The translations under genes were made by a program, and so were the position numbers. The notes below the pieces were generated by a model, which did not search any database, was not told the DNA's origin, and worked only from the letters and a program-made list of their open reading frames with translations. Shown one piece after another: positions 18,663-27,817 of a stretch of DNA of 64,000 nucleotides (its first letter is position 1; the number at the start of each line of letters is the position of its first letter). Origin of the DNA: Streptomyces akebiae (GTDB taxonomy: Bacteria; Actinomycetota; Actinomycetes; Streptomycetales; Streptomycetaceae); the NCBI RefSeq assembly GCF_019599145.1, contig NZ_CP080647.1, forward strand, positions 3,968,001-4,032,000, given 5' to 3'.

Positions 18663-20003
18663 TCAGTCACCCTCCTCCGCCCGCGCCAGCAGCAGTGCGC
18701 GCTCCCTCTCGTTCCGGGCCAGTCCGGCCGCCCGTACGAACTCGGCGCGGGCCTCCTCCGTGCGGCCCAGCCTGTGCAGCAGGTCCCCGCGCACGCTCGG
18801 CAGCAAGTGGTAGTCGCGCAGGGCGGGTTCGGCGGCGAGGGCGTCCACGATCTCCAGGGCGGGGGCGGGGCCCTCGGCCATGGAGACCGCGACCGCGCGG
18901 TTCAGTTCGACCACGGGGGACGGGGCGCGGGCGGCCAGCAGGCCGTACAGGGTGGCGATCCTCGGCCAGTCCGTCTCCTCGTAGGCGTACGCCTGGGCGT
19001 GGCACGCGGCGATGGCCGCCTGGAGGGCGTACGGGCCCGGGGCGCCGTGCGCGGCGGCCGTGGCGCGGCCGAGGGCGGTGAAGCCCCGGGCGATGAGCAG
19101 GCGGTTCCAGCGGCGGCGGTCCTGGTCCCGCAGCAGGACCGGCGCACCGGAGGGCCCCGTGCGGGTGGCCGCCCGCGACGCCTGGAGCTCCAGCAGGGCC
19201 GCCAGGCCGTGAACTTCGGGCTCCTTGGGCATCAACTGGGCCAGGACGCGCGCCAGTCGGAGGGCGTCCTCGCAGAGGGCGGGGCGCAGCAGGTCGTCGC
19301 CCGCGGTGGCCGCGTACCCCTCGTTGAAGATCAGGTAGATGACCTCCAGCACGGAGTCGAGGCGGGCCTCACGGTCGGGGCCGTACGGCACCTCGAAGGC
19401 GACGTTCTTCGTGGCCAGCGTGCGCTTGGCGCGGACGATGCGCTGGGCGATCGTCGGCTCGGGCGCCAGGAAGGCACGGGCGATCTCGGCGGTGGTCAGG
19501 CCGCCGAGGAGGCGCAGGGTGAGGGCGATGCGGGCCTCGGCGTTCAACACCGGGTGGCAGGCCGTGAAGACCAGGCGGAGCAGGTCGTCGTCGATGTCGT
19601 CCGGGTCGGACGGCTGGTCGAGGTACGGCCCCGCCGCCTCCAGGTCGCGCCCCACCTCGGCGAGCTTGCGCGCGTACCGCTCCCGGCGGCGTACGAGGTC
19701 GATCGCCCGGTGCTTGGCCGTGGCCATGAGCCAGGCACCCGGGTTGTCGGGCACCCCGTCCCTCGGCCACCGCTCCAGCGCGGCGACCAGCGCGTCCTGC
19801 GCCAGCTCCTCCGCGATCCCGACGTCCTTCACGATCCGTGCGACACCGGCGATGACTCGGGGCGACTCGATGCGGAAGACGGTCTCCAGGTCCGTGTCCG
19901 GGTTGGGGCCCGGGTTCGGGTCGGGGCGTGCGTCCGGGTTCGGGTCGGGGCGGGCGTCCGGGTTCGGGTCGGGGTGGGGGTCCATGGTGGGCTGTGGGGT
20001 CAC
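18663..20003 (-). CDS. ECF42-type RNA polymerase sigma factor with C-terminal TPR domain
   Basis: 446 residues, far longer than a simple ECF sigma. Region 2 (AEELAQDALVAALERWP, AWLMATAKHRAIDLVRR) and region 4 (LTLRLLGGLTTAEIARAFLA, TIAQRIVRAKRTL) occupy residues about 45-240. The remaining 200 residues are helical (RPALCEDALRLARVLAQL, YALQAAIAACHAQAYAYEE, RDYHLLPSVRGDLLHRLG), the TPR-like extension of group ECF42. That group is typically found beside DGPF (YCII-related) genes, as here 57 nt upstream, and has no classical anti-sigma factor. The extreme N-terminus is a PDPNPDAR repeat. Start is GTG 20003 or ATG 19985; a perfect palindrome covers both. Confidence 0.9.
   Translation of the reverse strand: MTPQPTMDPHPDPNPDARPDPNPDARPDPNPGPNPDTDLETVFRIESPRVIAGVARIVKDVGIAEELAQDALVAALERWPRDGVPDNPGAWLMATAKHRAIDLVRRRERYARKLAEVGRDLEAAGPYLDQPSDPDDIDDDLLRLVFTACHPVLNAEARIALTLRLLGGLTTAEIARAFLAPEPTIAQRIVRAKRTLATKNVAFEVPYGPDREARLDSVLEVIYLIFNEGYAATAGDDLLRPALCEDALRLARVLAQLMPKEPEVHGLAALLELQASRAATRTGPSGAPVLLRDQDRRRWNRLLIARGFTALGRATAAAHGAPGPYALQAAIAACHAQAYAYEETDWPRIATLYGLLAARAPSPVVELNRAVAVSMAEGPAPALEIVDALAAEPALRDYHLLPSVRGDLLHRLGRTEEARAEFVRAAGLARNERERALLLARAEEGD
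19909..19980. repeat. 24-bp coding tandem repeat in the ECF42 N-terminus
   Basis: Three consecutive 24-bp copies (19909-19932, 19933-19956, 19957-19980) encode PDPNPDAR-like octapeptides before region 2. The first two copies are almost identical, so copy number probably varies between strains. Confidence 0.8.
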
Positions 20004-20013
20004 AGCCCACCAT
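19984..20013. promoter_or_regulatory. Perfect 13-bp inverted repeat covering the ECF42 start codons
   Basis: ATGGTGGGCTGTG and its exact complement flank a 4-nt GGGT loop. It contains both candidate start codons of the sigma gene. In mRNA it would be a very stable hairpin that could hide the start; as DNA it could be an operator. Confidence 0.55.
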
Positions 20014-20060
20014 CAGACACGACATCCCCGGCGCCCGAGAAGCGGCCCCGCCAGGCGGGC

Positions 20061-20417
20061 TCAGCCCTCCATGATCTCGCGCACCTCGCACGTCACCGTC
20101 CAGTGCTCCTCGTGCACCTTCAGGAAGCGCTTGGTCCACTCGACCGCCTCGGCCATGTCCTTGCACTGCATGAGCGCGTAGCCGCCGACGACCTCCTTGG
20201 ACTCGGTGAACGGCCCGTCCGTGACGGAGATCTTCCCGCCCTCCCAGTGGACCCGGGTCCCCTGCGCGGTCGGCGTCAGCCCGGCGGTGTCGAGCATGAC
20301 GCCCGCCTTGGTGATCTCCTCCAGCAGCTCCCCCATCCGCTGCATCAGCTCGGGGCTGGGCCCCTCGGCGGGGGCGTTCTTCTCGTCGATCTGAACCAGC
20401 GACAGATAGCGCGGCAT
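20061..20417 (-). CDS. DGPF/YCII-related protein, partner of the ECF42 sigma
   Basis: 118 residues, a dimeric ferredoxin-like fold (YCII-related). It carries the name-giving motif in KISVTDGPFTESKEVVGGYA. The start begins MPRYLSLVQIDE at ATG 20417, with AGGAG about 6 nt before it. Proteins of this type are encoded next to ECF42 sigma factors and are thought to be their targets or signal partners. It is first in a two-gene unit with the sigma gene 57 nt downstream. Confidence 0.9.
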   Translation of the reverse strand: MPRYLSLVQIDEKNAPAEGPSPELMQRMGELLEEITKAGVMLDTAGLTPTAQGTRVHWEGGKISVTDGPFTESKEVVGGYALMQCKDMAEAVEWTKRFLKVHEEHWTVTCEVREIMEG

Positions 20418-20532
20418 GGTGACTCCTACGGCATCGGCGAGCGGGGCTCGTCCCCGACTCTCACCCATGCGTCGAACGCCCGCACCCGGGATCGACACGG
20501 CCGCCGAAATTTTCCCGGAGAATTTTCTCGCC

Positions 20533-21594
20533 CTACTTCAGCGACTCCCACAGCCGGCTCGCCTCCGGCTCGTCCGCCACCACCCGGTTGCGGTCGTACG
20601 GGGCCGTGACCACCGGCATCATCACGGTTCTCGTGTCGGCGGAGGACAGGCCCTTCACGCTCTCGCCCAGCCTCGTCAGTTCGGTGAGGGAGTCCAGGCC
20701 GGTGTCCGTCGTCAGGCTTCCGGTGATCGCGTCGGCGGCCCGGTAGAGCCGGGCGGGGTTGGTCAGCAGGTCGGTCGAGGAGATCTGGTCCAGGAGGGCC
20801 TTGACCAGTTTCTGCTGGAGGCCGATGCGGCCGAGGTCGCTGCCGTCGCCGATGCCGTGGCGGGTGCGGGCGAGGGCGAGGGCCTGCTCCCCGTCCAGGT
20901 GGTGGGTGCCGGCGCGCAGGCTCAGATGGCTGTCCTCGTCGTCGATGTCCTCGTCGGTGGTGACCGTGACGCCGCCGAGGGCGTCGACGAGCTTCGCGAA
21001 GCCGGAGAAGTCGATCTCGATGTAGTGGTCCATGCGGACGTCCGTCATCGACTCGACGGTCTTGACCGCGCAGACCGGGCCGCCGACCGCGTACGCGCTG
21101 TTGAACATCACGTTGTACGCCACCGCCGTCGAACCGCCCGACTCAGTCGGGCAGGACGGGCGGGTGACGAGGGTGTCGCGGGGGATGCTGACGACCGTCG
21201 CCCCGGTGCGTCCCTCGTCGATGTGGACGACCATCGCCGTGTCGGAGCGCGCCCCCGCGCCCTCGTCGCCGCCGCCGAGTTCCGCGTTCTCCTTGCCGCT
21301 GCGGGAGTCGGAGCCGAGGACAAGGATGTTCAGGGCGCCGCTCGGCAGGGCCTCGGCGGTGGCCGACGCGGACGGCTCGGGGGAGGAACGGATCTTCGCG
21401 GGGCGGTTGTCGCCGAGGGCGGCGTCGATGTCGACGCTGTCGATGTTGTCGTTGAGCCGCCAGAACGCCCAGCCCGCTCCGCCCGCACCGACCACGAGGA
21501 CCGCGGCGAGGAGGCCACCGGCGATCTTCAGCCGGCGCCGCCGTCTGCCGGGGTCCCCGCCGCCGTCCCCGAACGCGCTTTCTTCACCCTTCAC
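20533..21594 (-). CDS. LytR-CpsA-Psr (LCP) family cell-wall glycopolymer ligase
   Basis: 353 residues. A short basic cytoplasmic tail (PGRRRRRLKIAGG) precedes one membrane helix (GLLAAVLVVGAGGAGWAFW, residues about 26-46), so the catalytic domain is outside the cell. LCP motifs are in order: LNILVLGSDSR, ARSDTAMVVHID, VVSIPRDTLV (conserved Arg for pyrophosphate binding), YIEIDFSGFAKLVDALGGV and ALALARTRHGIGDGSDLGR. These proteins transfer lipid-linked teichoic or capsular polymers to peptidoglycan. It stands alone, with the xylanase gene ending upstream on the same strand. Confidence 0.93.
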   Translation of the reverse strand: MKGEESAFGDGGGDPGRRRRRLKIAGGLLAAVLVVGAGGAGWAFWRLNDNIDSVDIDAALGDNRPAKIRSSPEPSASATAEALPSGALNILVLGSDSRSGKENAELGGGDEGAGARSDTAMVVHIDEGRTGATVVSIPRDTLVTRPSCPTESGGSTAVAYNVMFNSAYAVGGPVCAVKTVESMTDVRMDHYIEIDFSGFAKLVDALGGVTVTTDEDIDDEDSHLSLRAGTHHLDGEQALALARTRHGIGDGSDLGRIGLQQKLVKALLDQISSTDLLTNPARLYRAADAITGSLTTDTGLDSLTELTRLGESVKGLSSADTRTVMMPVVTAPYDRNRVVADEPEASRLWESLK

Positions 21595-21687
21595 GCGCAG
21601 GAACTTACGTCCGAATTGTTACGGGCAGAACCTCATGCCGCCTTTCCTTCGGAAATTCTCAGACTTCTCATCCCTCCGGAGTCACTT

Positions 21688-23067
21688 TCAGCCCAGCGTC
21701 ACCGTGGGCACCGGATTGCTCCCGCTCCACGTGCCGTTGAAGCCGAAGGTCACCGAACCGCCGCTCGGTACGCTCCCGTTCCAGGAGGCGTTGGAGCAGC
21801 TGACGGCCGTACCGGTCTGTGCGCAGCTCGCGTTCCAGGCCTGGCCGACCTGCTGTCCCGCCCCGAACGTCCAGGCGACCCGCCAGGAGGGAAGCGAGGA
21901 TCCGGCGGCGCAGCGGATGGTCACCTCGCCGGTGAAGCCGGTGTTCCACTGGTTCGCGACGCGGTACGAGGCCGCGCAGCCGTCCGTCGACGGCGGGGGT
22001 GTCGTGCCCGTCCCGCCCAGGCCGGTGGCGATGCCGTAGTACGCGGGCTTCGGTGCGTAGTTCTCGTCGTACGGGGTCGCCGCGCCCTCGCCCGGGAACG
22101 TGTCCGGGATCCAGGAGTCGGAGTCGGTGAAGCCCCAGACCGTCACGCCGGTGCAGCGGGTCACGGCGACGCAGGCCTTCACCACGGCGTCGTACTCGGT
22201 GCGCTGCTGCGCCAACTTGGCTGCGGTGGCGGGCAGTTGCATACGGATGTCGAGTTCGGTGATGGCCACGTCCACGCCCAGGTCGGCGAAGCGCTGGATG
22301 TTCTGCTGGAGCGTGGACGGGACCTGTCCGAGGATCAGGTGGGCCTGGAGGCCGACCCCGTCGATGGGGACGCCGCGTGCCTTGAGGTCGCGGACCAGGT
22401 TGTAGAGGGCCGTGCTCTTCGCGTTGACGCCCTCGACGTTGTAGTCGTTGATGTAGAGCTTGGCGGCCGGGTCGGCGGCGCGGGCGGCGGTTAGGGCCTG
22501 GGCGATGTAGTCGGCGCCGAGGCCGTTGTACCAGAGGGTCTGGCGGTAGGTGCCGTCCTCGTTGAACGGTTCGTTCACCACGTCCCAGGCGGCCAGCCGG
22601 CCCTTGTAGCGGCCGACCTCCAGGGCGATGTGGTCGTTCATCAGCTGGCCGAGCTGGGCGGACGTCCAGGTGCCGTTGGTCAGCCAGCTCGGGTTCTGGC
22701 TGTGCCAGACGAGGGTGTGGCCGCGTACGTCCTGGTCGTGGGCCTCGGCGAAGTCGACGATCTGGTCGGCCTCGGCCCAGTTGTAGTTGCCTCGTGTGGG
22801 TTCGACGGAGCCCCACTTCATGGCGTTGCCGGGGGTGAGCCAGTTGAACTCGCGGCCCGCGATGTCGCCGTAGGTGCCGGTGAGCTTCGAGCCGGTCACC
22901 GCCGTGCCGAGGGCCTTGCCCTTGGTGGCGGCGAGGTCGCGCAGGGGCGGGTCCGCCGCGTGGGCTGCCGGAGCCGCGAGCAGCAGGGCGGCGAGTGCGG
23001 TGGCGCCGGTGAACAGGGCGGCGCACCGGGTGAGCAGGGGGGTTCTGGAGGTTCTGGAGGTTCTCAT
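21688..23067 (-). CDS. Secreted endo-1,4-beta-xylanase, GH10 with C-terminal CBM2
   Basis: 459 residues from ATG 23067, with GGAG about 10 nt upstream. The signal peptide ends LLLAAPAAHA-AD near residue 37. The GH10 barrel runs to about residue 340: WGSVEPTRGNYNWAEAD, RGHTLVWHSQNPSWL, acid/base Glu in AWDVVNEPFNEDG, nucleophile Glu in VAITELDIRM, and WGFTDSDSW. A short Thr/Pro linker (TGTTPPPSTDG) joins a family 2 carbohydrate-binding module with conserved Trp residues and a Cys pair. It cuts xylan outside the cell; the neighbouring importer and beta-xylosidase can use the products. An operator-like double palindrome lies just upstream. Confidence 0.95.
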   Translation of the reverse strand: MRTSRTSRTPLLTRCAALFTGATALAALLLAAPAAHAADPPLRDLAATKGKALGTAVTGSKLTGTYGDIAGREFNWLTPGNAMKWGSVEPTRGNYNWAEADQIVDFAEAHDQDVRGHTLVWHSQNPSWLTNGTWTSAQLGQLMNDHIALEVGRYKGRLAAWDVVNEPFNEDGTYRQTLWYNGLGADYIAQALTAARAADPAAKLYINDYNVEGVNAKSTALYNLVRDLKARGVPIDGVGLQAHLILGQVPSTLQQNIQRFADLGVDVAITELDIRMQLPATAAKLAQQRTEYDAVVKACVAVTRCTGVTVWGFTDSDSWIPDTFPGEGAATPYDENYAPKPAYYGIATGLGGTGTTPPPSTDGCAASYRVANQWNTGFTGEVTIRCAAGSSLPSWRVAWTFGAGQQVGQAWNASCAQTGTAVSCSNASWNGSVPSGGSVTFGFNGTWSGSNPVPTVTLG

Positions 23068-23078
23068 GGCGGGTGCCT

Positions 23079-23102
23079 CCGAAAGTTTCGGTTGTGCAAC
23101 CG
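23079..23102. promoter_or_regulatory. Double palindrome operator upstream of the xylanase
   Basis: Two perfect palindromes overlap by 3 bp: CCGAAA-G-TTTCGG (23079-23091) and CGGTTG-TG-CAACCG (23089-23102), 12-35 nt upstream of the xylanase ATG. The first resembles the repeats before bxlE, so the LacI-family regulator encoded between them is the best candidate ligand. Confidence 0.6.
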
Positions 23103-23184
23103 ATTGACTGCGGAGGAGTGTGGAGGGGGTTGTCTCACTCGTCAATACATCAACTTCCGGCCAGGCCGTCACTTGCGGGATGCC

Positions 23185-23234
23185 GGGTCACGCGGGATGC
23201 GGGGTCACGCGAGGTGCGGGTCACGCGAGGTGCG
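23185..23234. repeat. 16-bp direct repeats between the xylanase and LacI genes
   Basis: Three near-identical copies of GGGTCACGCGAGGTGCG-type sequence (the first reads GGGATGCG in its second half) follow each other with a period of about 16 bp, downstream of the LacI gene and upstream of the xylanase. Function is unknown. Confidence 0.6.
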
Positions 23235-23353
23235 CGTCTGCCGGGATGGGCTCGTCGTGGCCGACCACCGCGCCGTCGTGGCTCGTCGCGCCCACGCGGC
23301 GGAGCCGCTCATCGACTCGGCCCCGCTCCCTGGAAGGCGGCTCCGCCGGCCTT

Positions 23354-24418
23354 TCAGGGCGCGGTCGGCGGCGTTCCCGTGCTGCTCCGCACCACCAGGC
23401 TCGTCGCCAGTTCCACCCGGGTCGCGGCCGAGGAACCCTCCTGGCGGCCGAGGTCGAGGACGAGTCGGGCCGCCGCCTCGGCCATCTCCATCAGGGGCTG
23501 GCGCACGGTCGTCAGCGGCGGCCCCACCCAACGGGCCACCGGCAGGTCGTCGAAGCCGACGACACTGAGGTCCTCCGGGATGCGCAGGCCCAGTTCGCGG
23601 GCCGCCTCGTAGAGGCCGAGGGCCTGGAGGTCGTTGCCGGCGAAGACGGCGGTCGGGCGGTCGGGGCGGCGCAGCAGTTCCAGCCCCAGCCGGTAGCCCG
23701 TCTCGTGGTGGAAGTCCCCGGCCTTGATCAGGTCGGCGGCGACCGGCAGCCCGGCGGTCTCCAGCGCGGCCCGGTAGCCGTCGACCCGGGCGCGGCTGCA
23801 GATCATCCGCGAGGGTCCGCTGATGGCGCCGATCCGTCGGTGGCCGAGTTCGACGAGGTGGCGGGTGGCGGCCAGACCCCCCTGCCAGTTGGTGGCGCCG
23901 ATCGAGGGCACGTCGTCGCCGGGGTCGCCCGCCGGGTCCATCACCACGAACGGGATGGATCGGCTGGTCAGCAGCGCGCGCTGGGACTCGTCGAGCCCGG
24001 ACAGGACGAGGACGACCCCGTGCGGGCGGCGCGCGGCGACCTGGTCGGCCCAGGTGCGGCCGGGGGTGAGCCGCCCCGCGCTCTCGGAGAGGACGACGCT
24101 CAGGCCCTCCTCCCGCGCGATGTTCTCCACGCCCCGGATGACCTCCATGGCCCAGGCGCTCTCCAGCTCGTGGAAGACCAGGTCGATGAGGGGGGACCGG
24201 GTGGCCTCGGCGCGTCGGCGACGGTAGCCGTACTCGCGCAGCAGTTCCTCGACACGGGTGCGCGTGGCGGGCGCGACGTCCGCGCGGCCGTTGAGCACCT
24301 TCGAAACAGTCGGAGCCGACACGCCGGCCTGGCGGGCGATCTCGGCGAGCGTCGCGGTCTGCGTGGAGTGCGACGCGCGCGTTCTTGTCTGGATTTCCTC
24401 GGGCTTCGCGGGCTTCAT
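23354..24418 (-). CDS. bxlR: LacI-family repressor, probable xylobiose regulator BxlR
   Basis: 354 residues. The N-terminal LacI DNA-binding segment is textbook: [20 protein letters not shown], then the hinge. The sugar-binding domain follows, with [30 protein letters not shown] and [20 protein letters not shown]. It lies between the xylanase and the importer operon, divergent from the latter, an arrangement that matches the bxlREFGA xylobiose system. The ligand is probably xylobiose (inference from neighbours). Start ATG 24418 gives a short flexible extension before the HTH. Confidence 0.85.
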   Translation of the reverse strand: MKPAKPEEIQTRTRASHSTQTATLAEIARQAGVSAPTVSKVLNGRADVAPATRTRVEELLREYGYRRRRAEATRSPLIDLVFHELESAWAMEVIRGVENIAREEGLSVVLSESAGRLTPGRTWADQVAARRPHGVVLVLSGLDESQRALLTSRSIPFVVMDPAGDPGDDVPSIGATNWQGGLAATRHLVELGHRRIGAISGPSRMICSRARVDGYRAALETAGLPVAADLIKAGDFHHETGYRLGLELLRRPDRPTAVFAGNDLQALGLYEAARELGLRIPEDLSVVGFDDLPVARWVGPPLTTVRQPLMEMAEAAARLVLDLGRQEGSSAATRVELATSLVVRSSTGTPPTAP

Positions 24419-24446
24419 ATGCGGGATCGTATCCCTGCGCGACCCC

Positions 24447-24475
24447 TTGACGAACCCTTTCGACGGCCATACGTT
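24447..24475 (+). promoter_or_regulatory. bxlE promoter
   Basis: TTGACG (24447-24452) and TACGTT (24470-24475) are separated by exactly 17 nt. This is a strong vegetative-type promoter pointing into the importer operon. The repeated operator motifs begin right behind the -10 box. Confidence 0.75.
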
Positions 24476-24476
24476 C

Positions 24477-24527
24477 CCGGAACATTCGAAGTGCCATCCG
24501 AAACATTCGCACGTCCGGACATTCGCG
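24477..24527. promoter_or_regulatory. Three operator-like repeats before bxlE
   Basis: ACATTCG occurs at 24482-24488, 24503-24509 and 24519-24525, each preceded by CCGAA, CCGGA or CGG, giving the imperfect palindrome CCGAAACATTCG and variants. They cover the expected transcription start and 5' leader, the right place for repressor roadblocks. Confidence 0.6.
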
Positions 24528-24539
24528 AAGGGTGCTCTC

Positions 24540-25928
24540 ATGGAGTCGAGCAGAGGCCAGTTCACCGGGACGACCGCGGGCCGGTCCACCGGCAGCGGCG
24601 CGGGCGGCCGGCCGTTCAGCAGGCGCTGGTTCCTCGGCGCGGGTTCCGCCTCGATGCTCACCGCCGGCCTCGGCGCCGGCCTCACCGCCTGCGGCTCCGG
24701 CGGCGGCTCGGGCGGCGGGGACGGCAAGACGCTCACGGCGTTCGTGTACGGCGACGACGCGGTGAAGGTCCAGCAGGCGGGCGTCGACCGGTTCAACAAG
24801 TCGGCCGCGGCGAAGAAGGCCGGCGGCACCATCAAGCTCCAGAAGGTCCCCGGCTCCGACTACTCCCCGAAGCTCCGCACGGCCATGGGCTCCCCGAGCG
24901 CCCCGGACATCTTCTTCAACTGGGGCGGCGGCTCCATCAAGCCGTACGAGGAGGCGGACAAGCTCGTCGACCTCACCGACATCATCGAGGGCGACCCGGT
25001 CCTCAAGGACGGCTTCCTGCCCTCGGTCCTCGCGGCCGGCGATCTGGGGGGCCGCCACTACGGCATCCCGATGCGCGGCATGCAGCCGGTGATCCTCTTC
25101 TACAACAAGTCCGTCTTCGCCGAGCACAAGCTCCAGCCGCCCACCACCTGGGACCAACTCCTCGACATCAACGCCAAGTTGAAGAAAGCGAAGATCACCC
25201 CCTTCGCGCTCGGTGGCTCCGACGTCTGGCCCGAGCTGATGTGGCTGGAGTACCTGGTCGACCGGATCGGCGGCCCCGAGGTCTTCAAGCGCATCCAGGA
25301 CGGCGACGCCGAGGGCTGGGGCGACCCTGCCGTCGTCCGGGCCGCCGAGCTGGTCAAGGAGCTCATCGACGACGGCGCCTTCGGCTCCAAGTTCACCTCG
25401 GTGTCGTACGTCAACGGCGGCGCCCCCGCGGTCTTCGCGCGCGGCAAGGCGGCCATGCACCTGATGGGCTCCTGGGAGTACTCCACGCAGCTCGGCAAGT
25501 TCCCGGACTTCGCCAAGAGCAACCTGGGCTGGGCCGCCTTCCCGACCGTCGAGGGCGGCACGGGCGACGTCCGCAACGTCGTCGGCAACCCCACCAACTA
25601 CTGGTCGATCAACGCCCGCACGAAGAACAAGGACCTCGCGGTCGGCTTCCTCAAGGACTGCGCGTCGAAGGCGTACGCGCAGGCCCTGATCGACAACGGC
25701 GACGTGCCGACCACCTCGAACGCGGCCGAGCTGCTCGCCTCCTCCCCCAACCCCGAGTACGCGAAGTTCCAGTACGACATGGTCCAGCAGGCGCCGGCCT
25801 TCACGCTCTCCTGGGACCAGGCGCTCGGCGACGGCCTCGGCACCAAGATGCACACGGAGATAGGCAAGCTGTTCGCGGGCCAGTCCTCGCCGAGCGAGTT
25901 CGTGACGGCCTGCAAGGGGCTGAAGTGA
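24540..25928 (+). CDS. bxlE: Xylobiose ABC transporter, substrate-binding lipoprotein
   Basis: 462 residues. A Tat-type lipoprotein signal is visible: [10 protein letters not shown] (twin arginine) followed by the lipobox LTAC, then a Gly/Ser spacer ([11 protein letters not shown]). The mature part is a family 1 extracellular solute-binding protein ([57 protein letters not shown]). GAAGGG 7 nt before ATG 24540 supports the start. It is the first gene of an operon with two permeases, the first overlapping by GTGA. No ATPase gene is present; such importers usually share the MsiK ATPase encoded elsewhere. Confidence 0.88.
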   Translation: MESSRGQFTGTTAGRSTGSGAGGRPFSRRWFLGAGSASMLTAGLGAGLTACGSGGGSGGGDGKTLTAFVYGDDAVKVQQAGVDRFNKSAAAKKAGGTIKLQKVPGSDYSPKLRTAMGSPSAPDIFFNWGGGSIKPYEEADKLVDLTDIIEGDPVLKDGFLPSVLAAGDLGGRHYGIPMRGMQPVILFYNKSVFAEHKLQPPTTWDQLLDINAKLKKAKITPFALGGSDVWPELMWLEYLVDRIGGPEVFKRIQDGDAEGWGDPAVVRAAELVKELIDDGAFGSKFTSVSYVNGGAPAVFARGKAAMHLMGSWEYSTQLGKFPDFAKSNLGWAAFPTVEGGTGDVRNVVGNPTNYWSINARTKNKDLAVGFLKDCASKAYAQALIDNGDVPTTSNAAELLASSPNPEYAKFQYDMVQQAPAFTLSWDQALGDGLGTKMHTEIGKLFAGQSSPSEFVTACKGLK

Positions 25929-26845
25929 CCGTCACGGTCGAGAAGACCCCGGCGGCGGCGCAGAAGGAGCAGGCACACCGGACGGGCCGCCGCGCGGGCC
26001 GCACCGGCCGCCCGCACGCCGTCTGGGCCCTGCCCGGCGTCCTCTTCTTCACCTTCTTCGCGGTCGTCCCGATGGCGCTGGCCCTCTATCTCTCCTTCAC
26101 CAGCTGGGACGGCCTGGGAGACCCGCGGCCGGTGGGCCTCGACAACTGGCGGAAGCTCCTCGACGACCCCCGGATGACGCAGTCCCTGTGGCTGACCGTC
26201 GTCCTCACCGTCGCCAGCTGGGCCTTCCAGACGGTCGTCGCCCTCCTCCTCGGCGTCTGGGCGGCGGGCCGGCAGCGCAACCGCGCGATCCTGTCCGCGG
26301 TCTTCTTCGTCCCGTTCCTGCTCTCCTCCACCGCCATCGCGATCCTGTTCTACGCCCTCCTCGACCCGAACTTCGGCATCATCCAGAAGGACACCCTGGG
26401 CTCGCAGAGCGGCGCGTTCCTCGCGATCGTCTTCGTCGGCGGCTGGCAGTTCATCCCGTTCCACACCCTGATCTACCAGGGCGGGGCCCGCCAGATCCCC
26501 GAGGTCCTCTACCAGGCGGCGGCCATCGACGGCGCCGGCCGCTACCGCCAGTTCTTCTCGATCACGTTGCCGCAGCTGCGCCACACCATCACCACGTCCA
26601 CGGTCCTGATGGTCGTCGGCTCCCTGACGTACTTCGAGACGGTGCTGATCCTCACCAAGGGCGGCCCCGGCACGGACACCGCGATCCTGCCGTACCTGAT
26701 GTACGAGGCGGGCTTCAAGACGTACGACTTCGGCTACGCCAGCGCCATCGCGTCCTTCCTGGTCATCGCCGCGACGGGCCTCTCCCTGGTCCTGGTCCGG
26801 CTGACGGGTTTCGGCGCCATGCGCAGTACCCGCGAAGGGATGTGA
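25925..26845 (+). CDS. bxlF: Xylobiose ABC transporter permease 1
   Basis: 306 residues with six hydrophobic segments, starting with [20 protein letters not shown]. The EAA loop that contacts the ATPase reads [22 protein letters not shown] 25925 overlaps the bxlE stop as GTGA, implying coupled translation. A basic, Arg-rich N-terminal tail of about 30 residues precedes the first helix. With the next gene it forms the inner-membrane channel of the sugar importer. Confidence 0.9.
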   Translation: MTVTVEKTPAAAQKEQAHRTGRRAGRTGRPHAVWALPGVLFFTFFAVVPMALALYLSFTSWDGLGDPRPVGLDNWRKLLDDPRMTQSLWLTVVLTVASWAFQTVVALLLGVWAAGRQRNRAILSAVFFVPFLLSSTAIAILFYALLDPNFGIIQKDTLGSQSGAFLAIVFVGGWQFIPFHTLIYQGGARQIPEVLYQAAAIDGAGRYRQFFSITLPQLRHTITTSTVLMVVGSLTYFETVLILTKGGPGTDTAILPYLMYEAGFKTYDFGYASAIASFLVIAATGLSLVLVRLTGFGAMRSTREGM

Positions 26846-26854
26846 CGGCACGAG

Positions 26855-27760
26855 ATGTCACACGACACACTGGCGCGCCCCGCCAAGACCCGGCAGCCGG
26901 ACGGAAGCCCCGCGACGCGCTCCCCCCGCCGCCGCAGGCACTGGACGAGGCGCGCCAACCCGGTGGCGGGCCTGGGGGCCTTCGTCTGGCTGGTCATCGT
27001 CCTGATCCCGATCTACGCGATGCTGTCGGCGTCCCTCACCGGCGCGGACAAGGCGTTGACGGGCAACCCCCTCAAGCCGCCCACGGACCCGACCCTCGAC
27101 CACTACAACACCGTCCTGAACAGTGGCTTCGGCCATCTCCTGAGCAATACGGCGATCGTCGCGGTGTCGGTCGTGGGCATCGTGCTGGCCCTGTGCATCC
27201 CGCTCGCGTACGTGGCCGTCCGCACCCGCGACCGCTGGTCGAACGCGGCCTTCCGCCTGTTCCTCCTGGGCGTGGCGATCCCGGCCCAGGCCGTGGTGGT
27301 CCCCCTCTATCTCCTGATCGCGAAACTCGACCTCTACGACACCCTCCTGGCCGTCATCCTCCCGACGGCGGCCTTCGCGATGCCGGTCTCGGTCCTGGTC
27401 CTGGTGGGCACCCTCCGGGACGTCTCCGAGGACCTGTACGAGGCGATGGCCCTGGACGGCGCGTCCCCGCTCCGCGTGCTCTTCCAGTTGACGATCCCGC
27501 TCGCCAAGGGCGGCATCAGCACGGTCGTCATCTTCTCGGCTCTCCAGGCCTGGAACGGCTTCCTCTTCCCGCTGATCTTCACCCAGTCCGACGGCCCCCG
27601 GGTCCTCACGCTCGGACTGTTCAACTACGTCAGCCAGTTCGGCGTCAACATCCCCGCCGTGCTCGCCTCGGTCGTCCTCTCCGGCATCCCTATCTTCGCC
27701 GTGTACCTGGTGGCGCGACGGGCGCTGGTGGGCGGGTTGATGGGCGTGGGCGGCAAGTGA
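26855..27760 (+). CDS. bxlG: Xylobiose ABC transporter permease 2
   Basis: 301 residues, a MalG-type inner-membrane component. The first helix is VAGLGAFVWLVIVLIPIYAM. The EAA loop is EDLYEAMALDGASPLRVLFQ. The start ATG is 9 nt after the bxlF stop with a purine-rich stretch GGGATGTGACGGCACGAG bridging them, so it belongs to the same operon. Confidence 0.9.
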   Translation: MSHDTLARPAKTRQPDGSPATRSPRRRRHWTRRANPVAGLGAFVWLVIVLIPIYAMLSASLTGADKALTGNPLKPPTDPTLDHYNTVLNSGFGHLLSNTAIVAVSVVGIVLALCIPLAYVAVRTRDRWSNAAFRLFLLGVAIPAQAVVVPLYLLIAKLDLYDTLLAVILPTAAFAMPVSVLVLVGTLRDVSEDLYEAMALDGASPLRVLFQLTIPLAKGGISTVVIFSALQAWNGFLFPLIFTQSDGPRVLTLGLFNYVSQFGVNIPAVLASVVLSGIPIFAVYLVARRALVGGLMGVGGK

Positions 27761-27817
27761 TCCACCGGCTCCGGCACCCGCGACCTTCTGAAACTCGGCG
27801 ACCCCTGAAGGAGTTTC

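Noticed and set aside
18123..20609. An 828-codon plus-strand frame over the repetitive gap and the ECF42 gene
   Set aside because: It is Arg/Pro-rich composition-driven sequence lying mostly antisense to a well-supported sigma factor.
23120..26845. A 1,241-codon plus-strand frame running from the xylanase upstream region through the LacI gene, bxlE and into bxlF
   Set aside because: Only its end (from 25925) is real, as bxlF. The rest is an open shadow frame of GC-rich genes, antisense to the LacI gene and out of frame with bxlE.
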